This document shows, in pieces, positions 46,763 to 58,670 of a stretch of DNA of 64,000 nt. The notes under the pieces are model-generated. The model saw nothing but the letters and a program-made list of their open reading frames with translations. It was not told where the DNA came from and searched no databases. Made by a program: the position numbers and the translations under genes. Every line of letters begins with the position of its first letter. Position 1 is the first letter of the stretch. This stretch comes from Dipteronia dyeriana (taxonomy: Eukaryota > Streptophyta > Magnoliopsida > Sapindales > Sapindaceae): assembly GCA_032871835.1 (NCBI GenBank), contig CM065298.1, positions 77,528,154 to 77,592,153 of the forward strand, read 5' to 3'.

Positions 46763-48595
46763 ATTGGTATCAGAGGCAATTTATTTTCAAAACAGGAAAT
46801 TGTATTCGATGATCCTGTATGTATGAATGTGTAGGCACCATCTAAATGATTGTATGAATGTTTATAATTAAATTGTTTAATTTAAACATGGTTGATCGTA
46901 ATTTTTTTAGGTACTGTGGATTTAGGGTTTATGAGTTGTATAATTTTATTTTATTTTTTTTACTGTTATTGTATTGTAAATAAAAAAACATGTAACCAGT
47001 AAACGAAGAACTGGAAACACACATGATAGCGGTACTGTTCACCGCGGTACTGTTCACCGAGGTACTGTTCACCGAGGGTAATGTGTCACGGCTGTACTGT
47101 TCAAGGTTGTACTGTTCACGGCATGTACTGTTCATAAACACTGTTCACCATGTGTACTGTTCACCGCAGTAATGTTCACGACAGGTACTGTTCATGGACA
47201 TTGTTCACTAGGGTACTATTCACCGGACACTGTTCATGACACTATTCATATGGTACTATTCACATCTTGCATGTTTCCGTTGGTAAGTGTTGCTTAGTGC
47301 GTTCCGTGCAGATTTTCCATTTTGGATTCATGGGATGAATCAGAGTAACATGGAGAGCCTGGAAGATTTTTGAAGTTACAAGAAGACCGAGGAATGCCTT
47401 GGGGAATTTTTTGTAATTTTAGATTCCAATTTTTTAGGTTAAATAATCCACAGTACTCGGTCAATTCATGTATGCGTTATATTATGTGATGATAAAAGCA
47501 TTGTCATGCATACGTATGTCATTTAGATTTGATGTGCCTACACAAATATATTTGATATGTCATACATGCATCATAGCCTGATATTTTATGTATTTTAAAT
47601 GTGATTAAAACGGGGCAATATACATAAATGGCTATGAATAATGAGATTAGTTTTTTAATGGTTAGAAAACTTGGTAATTCTCATTAATATTAATCTAGTT
47701 ATTAAAGAGTTTAATAAGTTATATTAATAGGGTCATTTATTGTAATTAGGATTAATATGATTAATAACCTAATAATAAATGAACCGAATAAAGTGTTAGA
47801 GTTTTAATAGTTAAACTTGGTAAACACTATCATAATAATCTGACCTTAGTAAAAAGTTTATAAAGGCTTAGATTATTTACTAATAGATTAGATTTTTAAT
47901 TGTTAAAAATCATTAATAATTTATTATTTAATTAGAATTTGTTTCTAATTAGTTAATACGATAGATAACTTGATTAAAGTTAGTCGTTTAATCTTGTAGA
48001 GTCTAGGTGCATTAACGGCTAATAGAAAACCCTTTTAAAATAGTGAGTGGGAGAGGGATATATGACATATATATCCTGCGGTCTCCATCATTAGTTCAAC
48101 ACTGTGAGATCCAAGTGGGGCCTCGTGACGGCTTTGCTTTCGTCCTCCCTAAGGAGGGTTTCCACAAAGGTCAGTACCAAGGTTGACTTCCTAACGGATA
48201 GAATTTCTGAGGGTATTTCGGGATTGACCGACCCTAAGGTGGCAATTATCGAGTTAAGCTCGTGAGATCTGAAATGGTGAGTTACACTCATAAAGGTTTT
48301 GATTAAGTTTGTTAATTAAAAACCTGACTGAATAAACGATGGTTGAATGATATGGAATAAGAGTTATTCAAGAATATCATTTGATTGAGAATGTCTCGGT
48401 CCAACATGCAAAGACTTGACCGACCCTAAGGCGGCATTTATTTGTAATATGTTGGATTGTCGTGGTATAGTAACCAGTTTTAGGATAGTTCTAGTTCGTT
48501 AAACATGTGCATGCATCATGTTTAAATTTATGTCAAAGCACTCGAACTTGTTTTAAATAAATGACTGAATGAATATTTTATTTATTTCAGCAATA
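46763..48595 (+). other. Leader of copia element E with a TACTGTTCAC minisatellite
   Basis: The primer-binding site at 46765-46776 opens the leader. From 47031 to 47263 about 15 degenerate copies of the motif GGTACTGTTCACCG occur; element D has no such array at the equivalent place. From 48049 to 48440 the leader is nearly identical to D (31261-31651), with the same CCTCC-CTAA-GGAGG hairpin at 48144-48157. Confidence 0.75.
47031..47263 (+). repeat. Degenerate minisatellite of TACTGTTCAC units
   Basis: Units of 12-20 bases contain TACTGTTCAC, TACTATTCAC or ACTGTTCATG. They are irregularly spaced and point the same way. No coding frame or element boundary coincides with the array. Confidence 0.8.
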
Positions 48596-48785
48596 ATGTC
48601 TTCTACATTACTTCAAATTCTCGCAAACGACATATTAACTGTTGATAACTACACTAAGTGGAAACTTAACATTAATGCAATATTGGTCACCAAAGACCTC
48701 AAGTTTTTGCTTACGGAGGAATGTCCTCGAGCGCCTGTTGCCAATGCCATACGAGCGATGGGTCTCATCTGATGAGAAGGCCCGA
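48596..48785 (+). pseudogene. Copia element E: gag N-terminal part
   Basis: The frame MSSTLLQILANDILTVDNYT continues with KWKLNINAILVTKDLKF and TEECPRAP, parallel to D but with an intact Trp where D has a stop. A short deletion then shifts the frame, and the coding sequence is interrupted by solo LTR H. The ATG at 48596 matches the gag start of D. Confidence 0.85.
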
Positions 48786-49795
48786 TGATGGAAATCATGA
48801 ACTTAGCAACCATACATCCCAATAGCTTATGAGTTATGATACATATGGAATGCAATTTAACATCCTCCAACTAATTGAAACAAACCCGATCGTTCAAGAT
48901 TGAAGTAAGAGAAACTATTCTAATCACTTTATCATTGGAATGATGATAAAAGCTAATTAGAACAGCACTTTGATTTCCTTAAAACGCCACAAACTATGAA
49001 GTTTGATAAGTTTAAAGGCAAAACAAAGATTTTGAGGTTGTTGAACGCCACAAGCTAAATAAGCTTGATAAGTTCCAAAGTCCATGCAAGAACTTAAAAA
49101 CAAAACACTCACAAAGTGCTCAAATAAGTTTATATTACTCAAATCTTTGCCCTTACATAGAAAAAACATCCTTGTTTATATAGAACAAAGGCCAAGGACA
49201 ATACAACACAAATATAACTGCCCATTAAATGTGTAACCTCCCACTAAATGACATCTAGACGATGAATAATGGTCATAAAGTATTCAGGCTTTGTAACTCC
49301 TTATTCCTAATCAAAGAACACATGAACTCACACTTAACAAAATAAAACCCATCACAAAAACCCAAACTAATCATAAAATAAGCTCACAAAACCCAACACA
49401 TTTAAAACCCAAACTAATCATAGAATACGCCCACAAAACCCAACATAATTAAAACCCAAACTAATCATAAAATAGGCCTAAAAAACCCAACATGGACGAA
49501 TGGCCTTTTATTCTTCAAGATAGGCTAGAATACTTCATTCTAACAAGGCTAGACTCTTGTCTTCGGGATTTGGACTTGTTTGAAACATGTTAACCATTTT
49601 ATACTCTTCTTGCATCCTTAAAACCTTGACCAATCTTGACTAGCTTGCTCCTTCCAAATGCTTTCCATTAAACAAGTTAAGGCTTCTTTCATCTTTTTAG
49701 CTTTAGCTCTTGTCATTGGTCCTCCATGAATAGTTAAAGGATCTGGATCTTTTTCAACCTTAACTGAATGGTGATCAACTGGCTGGTCCTCATCA
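48786..49795 (-). mobile_element. Solo LTR H of a gypsy element, with the end of pol in its U3
   Basis: The insert is 1010 bases, TGATG...CATCA, flanked by the perfect duplication cccga (48781-48785 and 49796-49800). On the minus strand a TATA box (CTATATAAACAAGG, about 49167-49180) separates U3 from R/U5. From the very start of the LTR a 58-codon frame is open on the minus strand (stop at 49618-49620) and contains HGGPMTRAKAKKMKEAL, the C-terminal motif of plant Ty3/gypsy Pol. A three-unit repeat of about 50 bases (AAAACCCAAACTAATCATA) lies at 49350-49490. Confidence 0.78.
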
Positions 49796-49800
49796 CCCGA

Positions 49801-50747
49801 ACATATCTATTGGCTTCTATAACAGACGTGCTTGTCACAAAGCATGAAGCAATGACTTCAACATTCGAAATCATGGAGTCATTGCAAGCTATGTTCGAGC
49901 AGCCCTCCGAGCAAAAGCGACATGAAGCTGTTCGTTCCGCTATGCTTGCTCGCATGAAGTATGGTACATCAATTCGGGAACATGTCCTGAGGCAGAAGTT
50001 AATGGCGGGGCCATTGATGAACCCAGTCAAGTGAGCATCATACTGACGACTCTTCCGAAGAGTTTTGATCAGTTTAAAAGAAACTATGTGATGAACAAAT
50101 TAAGGTTCAATCTCACACAGTTGCTCAATGAGCTCACTACCTTTGAGTCCTTGATTAAAGGAAACAAGGGCAAGACCGGTAAGGCAAGTGTTGTCAAACC
50201 ATTTTTATCCAATAATAAGAAGAGGAAGAGGAAGAGGTCAGCTGGGAAGGCGAAGGGTAAGTACAAACCCAAGAAAGCCCAAAACAAGAAAAAGTCTAAG
50301 AAAGGTAAATATGATTTACTTGTTCTTGAGTCATGTTTAGTGAAAGATGATTCTTCACCCTGGATAGTTAATTCGGGGGCCACTAACCATGTTTGTTCTT
50401 CTTTGCAATGGACTGATTCTTGGACACAGCTAAATGAGAGAGTCTTCTCTATGCGTGTGGGGTCAGGAGATGTCGTGTTGGCAAGAGCAGTGAGCGTAAT
50501 TAGATTACATTTTTGTAATAGTTATCTATTGTTGGACAATATATTTTATATTTCTGGATTTATATGGAATTTGATTTTCGTTTATAAGCTGTTAGAACAA
50601 AAATATTATGTTTCTTTTAATAATATTTCTGTTATAATTGGAAAGAATTGTATGAATATTTATTCAGGAATTAATGAAAACAGTGTGTATATGTTAAGAC
50701 TGTTAATACATACTACACCACTCAACAACGAAATGTTTAAAGGTTGA
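49801..50747 (+). pseudogene. Copia element E: gag C-terminal part and protease
   Basis: The gag frame resumes (LVTKHEAMTSTFEIMESLQA, ARMKYGTSIREHVL), then a deletion of about 20 bases relative to D shifts it. The next stretch has LTTLPKSFDQFKRNYVM, a Lys-rich tail without the zinc knuckle (deleted) and a protease whose catalytic Asp is changed to Asn (WIVNSGATNHV). Loss of the active-site Asp abolishes aspartic protease activity. FYISGFIWNLIFVYKLLEQ closes the domain. Confidence 0.85.
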
Positions 50748-51571
50748 AAAAGCAAAAACTAAACGACATAAGATTTCTCCAGATAATTACACGTATCTCT
50801 GGCATTTAAGGCTTGGTCATATCAACATTGACCGGATAGAAAGACTAGTAAAAAGCAGACCTTTAAGTGAGTTAAAGGTTGGCACCATACCTATCTGCGA
50901 ATCTTGTTTGGAAGATAAGATGACTAAGAGACCTTTTACTGGAAAAGGGTTTAGAGCTAAAGAACCGCTAGAGCTTATACATACAGATGTCTGTGGATCA
51001 ATGAATGTTAAAGCTATGGGTGGTTATGAGTATTATGTCACCTTTATAGATGATTATTCAAGATATGGATACGTCTACCTAATGCAACGGAAGCCGAAAA
51101 CATTTGAAATGTTCAAAGAATTTCGAGCTGAAGTTGAGAATCAATTAGGTAGGACTATTAAGTCACTATGATCGGATCGTGGAGGTGAGTACCTTGACTA
51201 AGAGTTTGAAGACTTCATGGTCAAGCATGGGATAGTTTTCCAACTCACAGCTCCCGGTACACCTCAGCCAAATGGTGTAGCGGAGAGGAGAAATAGAACC
51301 CTAATGGAAATAGTGAGATCTATGATTAGTTTCTCATTATTAGCAAAATCCTTCTAGGGATATGCGTTACAAGCAGCGATATACATTTTAAATGTTGTGC
51401 CATCCAAATATGTTCCTAAGACTCCCCTAGAGTTGTGGAATTGTCGTAAAGCTAGTTTGCCACATTTTCGCATATAAGGGTGTCCTTTACGTGTGCCGAA
51501 GAACATAACTGGAAAGCTAGACTCCAAGTTTGTTGTCTGTCTATTTGTAGGATACTTCAAGGAGATCAGAG
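50748..51571 (+). pseudogene. Copia element E: integrase
   Basis: Readable blocks are LGHINIDRIERL, CESCLEDKM, LIHTDVCGSM, YVTFIDDYSRYGYVYLM, a stop before SDRGGEYLD (same place as in D), NGVAERRNRTLMEIV and further stops near 51356 and 51475. The shared TGA before SDRGGEY in D and E suggests that this change was inherited from a common parent copy. Confidence 0.85.
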
Positions 51572-53401
51572 GTGGACAATTCCACAGTCCCGAAAATAAC
51601 AAAGTATTTGTATCAACGTGAGGACAATTATATTAATGACCATAAACCTCGTTCTAAGATTGTGTTGAATGAGTTAGAGCCTGGTGAGACTAGTGCTTCA
51701 TCAATAAGAGTTGTTGATCCACAAACATCTGAGAGTCAGACGGTTTCTGATCAGGATACACTACCACCTAGACGTAATGGGAGGGTTGTGAGACAACCTA
51801 AACGCTATTTACGTATAGGTGAGGGACAATGTGTTGTCTCTGCCGATAGTGGGGATGATCCATTGACATTTAAGAATGCAATGGAAGATCCTGATAAAAA
51901 GGAATGGCTTAAAGCCGTGAATCTCGAGATGAAGTCCATGTACTCTTACTCAGTCTGGGATCTTATAGACTTACCGGATGGGGTAAACCCATAGGGTGTA
52001 AGATGATCTACAAGAGAAAGAGAGAAGTAGACAAAAAGGTAGAGACCTTCAAGGCAAGGCTAGTGGCCAAGGGTTATACCTAGAAAGGAGGGTCGATTAT
52101 GAAGAAACCTTCTCGCCAGTAGCCATGTTTAAGTCTATTAGGATTCTCTTATCCATTACTGCCTATTTCGATTATGAAATTTGGCAAATGGACGTCAAGA
52201 CTGCATTCTTGAATGGTAATCTTGACGAGAGTATTTATATGATGCAACCAGAGGGATTCGTGTCTCCAGATCAAGAGCAAAAGGTTTCCATTTATGGACT
52301 TAAGCAAGCATCTAGATCTTAGAACATAAGGTTTGATGATGTGATCAAAACCTATGGCTTCGAGCCTTGTGTCTACACGCACATCATTGACAAGAAAGTA
52401 GTTTTCTTAGTCCTATAAGCAGATGATATCTTACTCATTGGAAATGATGTGGGAGTGTTGTCTGATGTAAGGGGCTGGTTGGCTAGCCAATTCCAAATGA
52501 AAGATTTGGGAGAGGCGAGTTATATTCTAGGGATCCAACTTATAAGGATCGTAAGAACAAACTTATAGCACTGTCTCATGCATAATATATAGACAAGATT
52601 CGTGTGCGATTTTTGATGCAAAACTCAAAGAAAGGTCATTTACTTTCCAGGCATAGAGTTCACTTGTCTAAGGAACAGTTTTCTAAGACACGTCAAGAAG
52701 TTGAGGATATGAGACGTGTACCCTATGCATCGGCAGTAGGTAGTCTCATGTATGCTATGCTATGCATGAGGCTGGACATCTACTATACAGTGGGAGTAGT
52801 CAGCAGATACCAATCCAACCCAGGATTGGATCATTTCGTTGTCGTCAAGACAATTCTCAAGTATCTTTGGAGAACGAGAAACTATATGCTAGTGTATTCC
52901 GGGCAGGATTTGATCCCGTTAGGAAACACAGATTTTGATTTTCAGTCAGATAGGGATTCTACAAAATCCATATCTGGATCAGTATTCACCCTGGGTGGTG
53001 GAGCCATTGTGTTGAGAAGTATCAAGCAATCTTGCGTTGCTGACTCCACCATGGAAGTCGAATATGTAGCCGCTTGTGAAGCTACTAAAGAGGCTGTTTG
53101 CCTCTATAATTTCTCGAGTGATTTGGAAGTTGTTCCAGATCTAGATAGGCCCATCACACTTTATTGTGATAACAGTGGTGTTATGGCTAATTCCAAAGAA
53201 CGAAGAAATCACAAAAGAGGGAAGTATATAGAGAGAAAATATCATCGCATTATAGAGATAGTTCAGAGAGGAGATGTGATCGTCACTAAGATAGCCATAC
53301 AAGACAATCATGTTGATCCATTTACGAAGACCTTACCGGTTAAAGTGTTTTTGGGTCACCTAGATGGTCTAGGGTTACGAGACATGCCTAACATGCTTTA
53401 G
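51572..53401 (+). pseudogene. Copia element E: linker, RT and RNase H
   Basis: The linker NGRVVRQPKRYLRIGEGQ is followed by RT blocks LEMKSMYSYSVWDLIDLPDG, MDVKTAFLNGNLDESIYMM and SIYGLKQASRS. The catalytic box reads with a stop in front of ADDILLIGND, so Tyr and Val are changed. RNase H is open from 52604 (PYASAVGSLMYAML, DSTMEVEYVAACEATKEAV, YCDNSGVMANSKE, LPVKVFLGHLDGLGLRDM) to the TAG at 53399-53401. Unlike D, E keeps the segment between RT and RNase H. Confidence 0.88.
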
Positions 53402-53415
53402 TTCAAGTAAGAGAT

Positions 53416-54776
53416 TGTTGGGGTTTATGCCCTAAAGATGTAATTTGTAAATGGATTTATGAAATAAATAAAAGGAAAATTTCAATTTATTCTTGTTGTG
53501 TGTTTTATTTTATAACTTGTACATATAGTTAACATCCAAGATTGTCGGATGTAATCTCGAATTGTGTATATGAGTGTCATATATGAATAGATACAGTAAG
53601 AGACGTGTAATCGAAAGAGTCCATAGATAGCAAATAAAGATGGGTACTTTATTTATGGTTAGTCTATAGTTGCGGTCCATTCCGTAATGTACAATGATTC
53701 TATACCGAATCATTCATATAGAGATATGAAAATGGTGGCACCTTGTATGATGTGATCATATAGGACTAGACCATGATCTATATGAATCTCTCACCAAGAT
53801 CTGTTTATATATGAGATTCATATATATCAACTAATGATGGCTATATGTGGGTGATCTTAATCCTGAATCCTTTATTGACTCCTTCAAGTTAGATTTTGGT
53901 CTTTGATATACCATGGGTGAGGTCAGATGCAGTCCTGATCAATATACTCTATATGTTGGGATTACGGTTTGGCTTGTGGCTGGGAAGGTTTGTACACAAT
54001 AGTGGAATCCACTCCTTATTGTGATAAATATATGGTAGTTTCCATAAGGGTTGATTCGAGGCCTGGACAATATGAACACTCTTCTAATTCCGTAAGAAAA
54101 TAGGATTTATTATCCATTAGAGAATCAACGGTACTTAAAGGATATATGTAATTTGAGGGGTATAACGGACATTATGACCTATCTCTAATTATGAACTACT
54201 GTGGAGGATCACACCATATATAATAGCTATATCGGTGGACACTGAGTTGTATCGGTCTGTATAAAAACGTCTACAGTTGAGAGAGTGCAGTTTCGGGTTT
54301 TTAGTGGAATAACACCGGAGTTAGTAATCAATGAATATTAATTAAAGAGTTTAATAAATGATTTTCGAGGATTATTGGAACTCAAAATATTGTGGGTCCA
54401 TTAGATCCCCTTGCTAGCCCGATCGATTTAGGTAGCAAGGGTCACAGATAATTAATTGGATCGTCCAATTAATTGTGTTACGAAAATGACACGTGTTTAC
54501 TCGGGAATTAATTCAATAATGAGATTATTTAATTATTGAACATTAATGATTATGTAAATAAATAATTTGATTATTTAATTATTTAATTAATCATTAGGGT
54601 GAGGAATTCGATTGATATTTAATTTGAATGAAGATAAAATAATTTGATTATTTTATTTTTATTAAATTAGATATTTGATTTTGAATTTATAGAGTTTAAA
54701 TTCAAAACAAATTGATTAATATCTTTAAAGATATGAGATATCTTAAATGATTGGAATTGATTAGTTTTATCAATAT
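53416..54776 (+). repeat. 3' LTR of copia element E, left part
   Basis: It starts TGTTGGGGTTTATGCCC after the polypurine tract and is collinear with 44545-45905, ending in the short run AATATATA where the 5' LTR has its long TA repeat. Confidence 0.9.
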
Positions 54777-55505
54777 ATACCAAAGCGGAGCAAGATAATA
54801 TAAAATAAAAAGCAGAAGACAATATAGAGCAATTTTAAAAACATAAAGAGAAACAAAAATAAAATCAGTCAAGCAATTTACTATTCAACAATACAGTATA
54901 AATACAAGTATAGAATAATGGTCATGTTAAGTACGTGGCATTGTTCAACACAAGTTTATCCTAGCCAGCAACACTCTTGTTACGGATATGTCTGAGTATT
55001 CCAACCGATATACTTAGAACATAATATAATAACAATAAGTCATAAAAATTTAAAAGATAAGGGAATAATTGCTTACAAAAATGCAAACAATATGTCTGAC
55101 AGCAAAGATGATTCATAAAATTTGTCACAAACTTTATTTGGAAGTTCAGAAAATTTACAATGAGGAAGAAGAGAAAATAGTGAAGCTTGTAGAAAGCTTT
55201 CAGAGAAAACTAGAAAATGATAAAACTGAACTTGGGAGGCAATGCAAGCCTCTTTACATATATATAATATGAAACTTTTAACCATAGTTAAACAATACTA
55301 TGGTAAGGTTAATTACAGATGATCGTCCTTTCAGATAAGTTTTCATTTGCTTTTGTCTTGTCGGTTGTTGGTTGTCTTTACAGGCTGTCTTCACAGATAA
55401 ATCTTCACCTGCTTTAGCTTTAATAATTGGGGTCTTCGCCTGCTTTAGCTTTAATAATTGTTTTTTCTTTGGATAATTATGTCGGCCACCAGAAAAAGAC
55501 AAGTT
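54777..55505 (-). promoter_or_regulatory. Viral non-coding region: promoter, poly(A) signal and leader, ending in the primer-binding site
   Basis: On the minus strand a TATA-like stretch (TATATATATGTAA, 55254-55270) is followed at once by a small hairpin (GAGGC-TTGCATT-GCCTC, 55236-55252). An AATAAA lies about 110 bases further (55133-55138). The remaining 350 bases of leader are AU-rich. The sequence ends TTTGGTAT, the first bases of a tRNA-Met primer-binding site (TGGTATCAGAGC), where host TA repeat begins. The order promoter, poly(A) signal, leader, primer site is that of caulimovirid genomes. Confidence 0.65.
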
Positions 55506-56949
55506 CTATGGATCATGCCCAAAGAATGTAGTAGGATCCTCACTGTCATACACATAATTATCTGAGTCATCGTCTTTTTCTTTATCGCTTTTGTCTGAAC
55601 GGGTACCAGCCTAGGACATGCTGGCCATTGAGTTCTTCATTTCTTCTGCAATCCTCATGAGTTCATCAGGAGTGGTTGCAGCTGCAATCCTAGCCTGATT
55701 CTGAGATTTAGCCGTGAGGAAGCCTGATCGGTCAGAGAATTTGTTGCAGAGAGTCGGATTCTCACTGAACCATTTGGAAACCTTATCTTTTCCATGGTTA
55801 ACAAGGTTCATACCGCTCCACCATTTATTCTTGACTTGTCTTCCAAAATAGGGAACCTTGACATTTCCCACAATATTGTCTTTGATGGAATATTCTAGCA
55901 TCAGTATCCATGTCAGGTTAAAATGGATAAAAAATAAAAATAAAAATAAAAAGTCTGGGCAAATATCCCATTCGTCTGGTTTGGTAAGGTTGGAAATCCA
56001 GAAGGAATAAATCTCCTTAACCTGGATGGGGAGAAAATCAATTATGGGTTCAAATTTGTCCCACCATTCCAAGAACCAGATTGGTAGGTCAGTTTTATTT
56101 TTTTTGTCAAAATAGATAAACCAAGAAAGTGAATTTCCTGGGTTTTGTCCATATAAAAATTTGGTCCAAGCTTCGATGTAGGCCCAGTAGGTGAAATCTA
56201 AGACATGAAATTTTTTACTGAAATTTCTCATTGAGTTGGGATCTCCACCCCACTGTTCAAGAGTAATAATTTTACAAATCTTTATTTTTCTAAAAAATAG
56301 TTTTCCTTTGTCGATTTTGTCAAAAACATCTGAAATGAAAATTGAGTCTGTTTCTACAAGAATAAATTCATAAAATATATGTCTTTTTAATATGTCTTCT
56401 GGGATCCTTCTAAACAAGGGATTGATGATATAATCCACAAGTTTTTTAGGTTCCCTAAAATAATGGTCATGCAAAAAAATGTTGTTCCATGGAAAAAAAC
56501 CTATCAAAGAAAGATTTGTTGACATAGGAATATATCGGTTGGTTGACCTTAGGAAGGGCCGATTGTGAGCTTTGGGCTGAAATCTTGTCTTGTTTATTTG
56601 AGTGTGGGCTTATTTTTGATGAGGCTACTGTCTTGAAAGGACTACTGTCTACTAAAAGAGGAGAAAAGGTGTTTGTCGTGTGAACTGGGCTTTGACTTGG
56701 GCTTCTGCTTGATGAAGGCCCAACAAGAGGTAATTGGGGTAGCTGTATAGGTAATTGGGTCAATGGAGCTATATGAGGGTAATTGGGTTGAGATACTATG
56801 GAAATGGCATACTTGTCTTTATGGCTCCCTTTTGGGGAAGTGTGATAAGTCGATAATGATAAGTCTATGCTCTTGTCTTTGTCGGATCTTATGAAGCCTC
56901 TGCCACCAGGGCTTCGGTCTCCACCACGACCTCTGTTTGTGCTAGTCAT
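55506..56949 (-). pseudogene. Viral ORF2, protein of unknown function
   Basis: ORF2 starts at an ATG overlapping the ORF1 stop (ATGA, 56946-56949). The N-terminal 160 residues are Arg/Gly- then Ser/Pro-rich and probably disordered (GRGGDRSPGGRGF). A frameshift near 56480-56520 leads to a more structured part (55611-56525) rich in Trp, Phe and Tyr (EQWGGDP, WAYIEAWTKFLYGQNPG, WFLEWWDKFEP). A TAG at 55611-55613 interrupts it, and the same frame continues with an acidic Asp/Ser tail to a stop at 55506. I recognise no enzyme motif. A second ORF downstream of the polyprotein is a known Florendovirus trait. Confidence 0.75.
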
Positions 56950-57650
56950 TTGTCACCCTGTAAAAATTCTCTGGTCAAAAAATCTAGGAGACTATTTTCT
57001 GATCCTTTAATATATTCAATGTCAAAATCAAAAGCAGATAATAAAGCTTGCCATCTTGCAAAGATTTGTTTAGAGGCAAGATTTTTTACATCTTTTTTCA
57101 AGATAAATTTTGCCGATTGGCAATCAACTCTAAAAATAAACTTTTGGTTAATCAAATCATCTTGTAATTTTTGAATTGTCAAAACAATGGCTAAAATTTC
57201 CTTTTTAACAGTTGAATATTTCTGTTGAGTATCATTCCAGGATCTTGAAACATACCTAACCAAACATTCTCTGTTATCAATAGTTTGTTTCAAAATGCCA
57301 CCAAATCCTATTTCTGAAGCATCAGTTTCAACAGTTTTGGGGGCAGTGGGGTGACAAATAAACATACACGGGAGTTTCTTAACATATTTTTTTACATGTT
57401 GAACTGTCTTGGTATGTTCTTGTGTCCAAGGAAAGGGATTGGTCTTTAATCTTTGAAAAAGAGGTTTACAAATAATGCTAAGTCCTTTGTAAAAATTAGA
57501 TATATAATTTAAACATCCCAAAAATCTTTGCAATTGTTTTTGTCTTTTATTTCGTCAGGGAAATTGCCGGCAAAATCTAAACTTCTTTGAATAGGAACGA
57601 TTGTTCCTCTTTTGATATTGTGACCTAGAAAACTGATGTTGGTTTAAAAA
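56946..57650 (-). pseudogene. Viral ORF1: RT connection and RNase H domain
   Basis: The frame 56946-57533 has MQRFLGCLNYISNFYKGLS, the start of the region after the RT thumb, and an RNase H with ETDASEIGFGG, KKEILAIVL, FRVDCQSAKFIL and the final Asp region SENSLLDFLTREF. The acidic catalytic residues D, E and D are all present. It ends in a TGA that overlaps the ORF2 start. Upstream to 57650 the sequence is frameshifted. Confidence 0.87.
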
Positions 57651-58670
57651 AGGGTAATTTTAGGGGTTGAAATAACCAATCCATGGTGTTTAATGGTCTT
57701 GAGAAATATCTCCAAATGTTTCCAATGCTGGTCAATGTTTTTCGAAAATATTAAAACATCATCTATGTAAACAATAGAAAAATCAGTAAACGGGTTAAAA
57801 ATATTATTCATGATGCATTGGAACTCACTAGGAGCATTTTTAGTCCGAATGGTATAACATTCCATTCATATTGTCTAAAAGGGACTATAAAAGTTGTTTT
57901 GTAACGGTCATGTTCTGCTATTTGAATTTGCCAAAAACCTGATTTCAAATCAAATTTTAAAAAAATGATGGAGTCATAAAGTCTTTTTAATAAATCAGAC
58001 TTATTAGGCAATGGATATCTAATCCACTGTAAAGCATCATTCAGAGACTTGTAATTAATAACAAGCCTAGGAACTCCCCTTTCTATTTCATCATTCTTTT
58101 GAACATAGAAAGCAGGACAGCTTCAAGGGGACTTTGAAGGTCTGATAAGGTTTTTGTTGATTAAATCTTGGATTTCTTTTTTGCAATACTCAATTAAATC
58201 AACAGACATCTGAATTGGCCTGGCTTTTGTCATTATGCCCTTTTCATTAAAATCTTTGGTATAAGGAAGAGTAAAAATGTGTTTCTTCCCATCCCAGAAA
58301 GCATTTGGAATTGAAGAACAAACTTCTTTTTCTAGTTTTTCTTTAAAAATATTTATTTTTTCTTGAAGAGTGGAATCTTTTAATTTGGCTTCTTGCCTTT
58401 GAAAAACTAAGTCATCTTTCAGAAAATTTAATTGGTTCGGCTTTGATTAAGGGTAGCAATACAATTGCTAAGAGGGTCAGTAGCTTCATTCCAAATATTT
58501 TTGTCTTTTAAAACATTCAAATATTTTACTAAGACGGGAAAGATAAAAGGAAATATAATTTCTTTTCCCAAGTATTCAGTAACAATTCCTTCAGCAATAA
58601 CTTTGAATAGGGAAATCAAATAAAGAAACGATAATCCAAGAATCACATCATGAGAAAGGGTTTTAACCAC
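57644..58670 (-). pseudogene. Viral ORF1: reverse transcriptase
   Basis: RT is spread over at least three frames. 58428-58670 holds the protease-RT junction. The fingers lie between about 58430 and 58010. 57808-58011 has FLKFDLKSGFWQIQI and YKTTFIVPFRQYEWNVIPFG, and 57644-57865 has the catalytic FSIVYIDDVLIFSKN. The YIDD box and the FDLKSG Asp are intact. RT copies the viral pregenomic RNA. Frameshifts occur near 57860 and 57650 and a stop near 58120. Confidence 0.87.
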
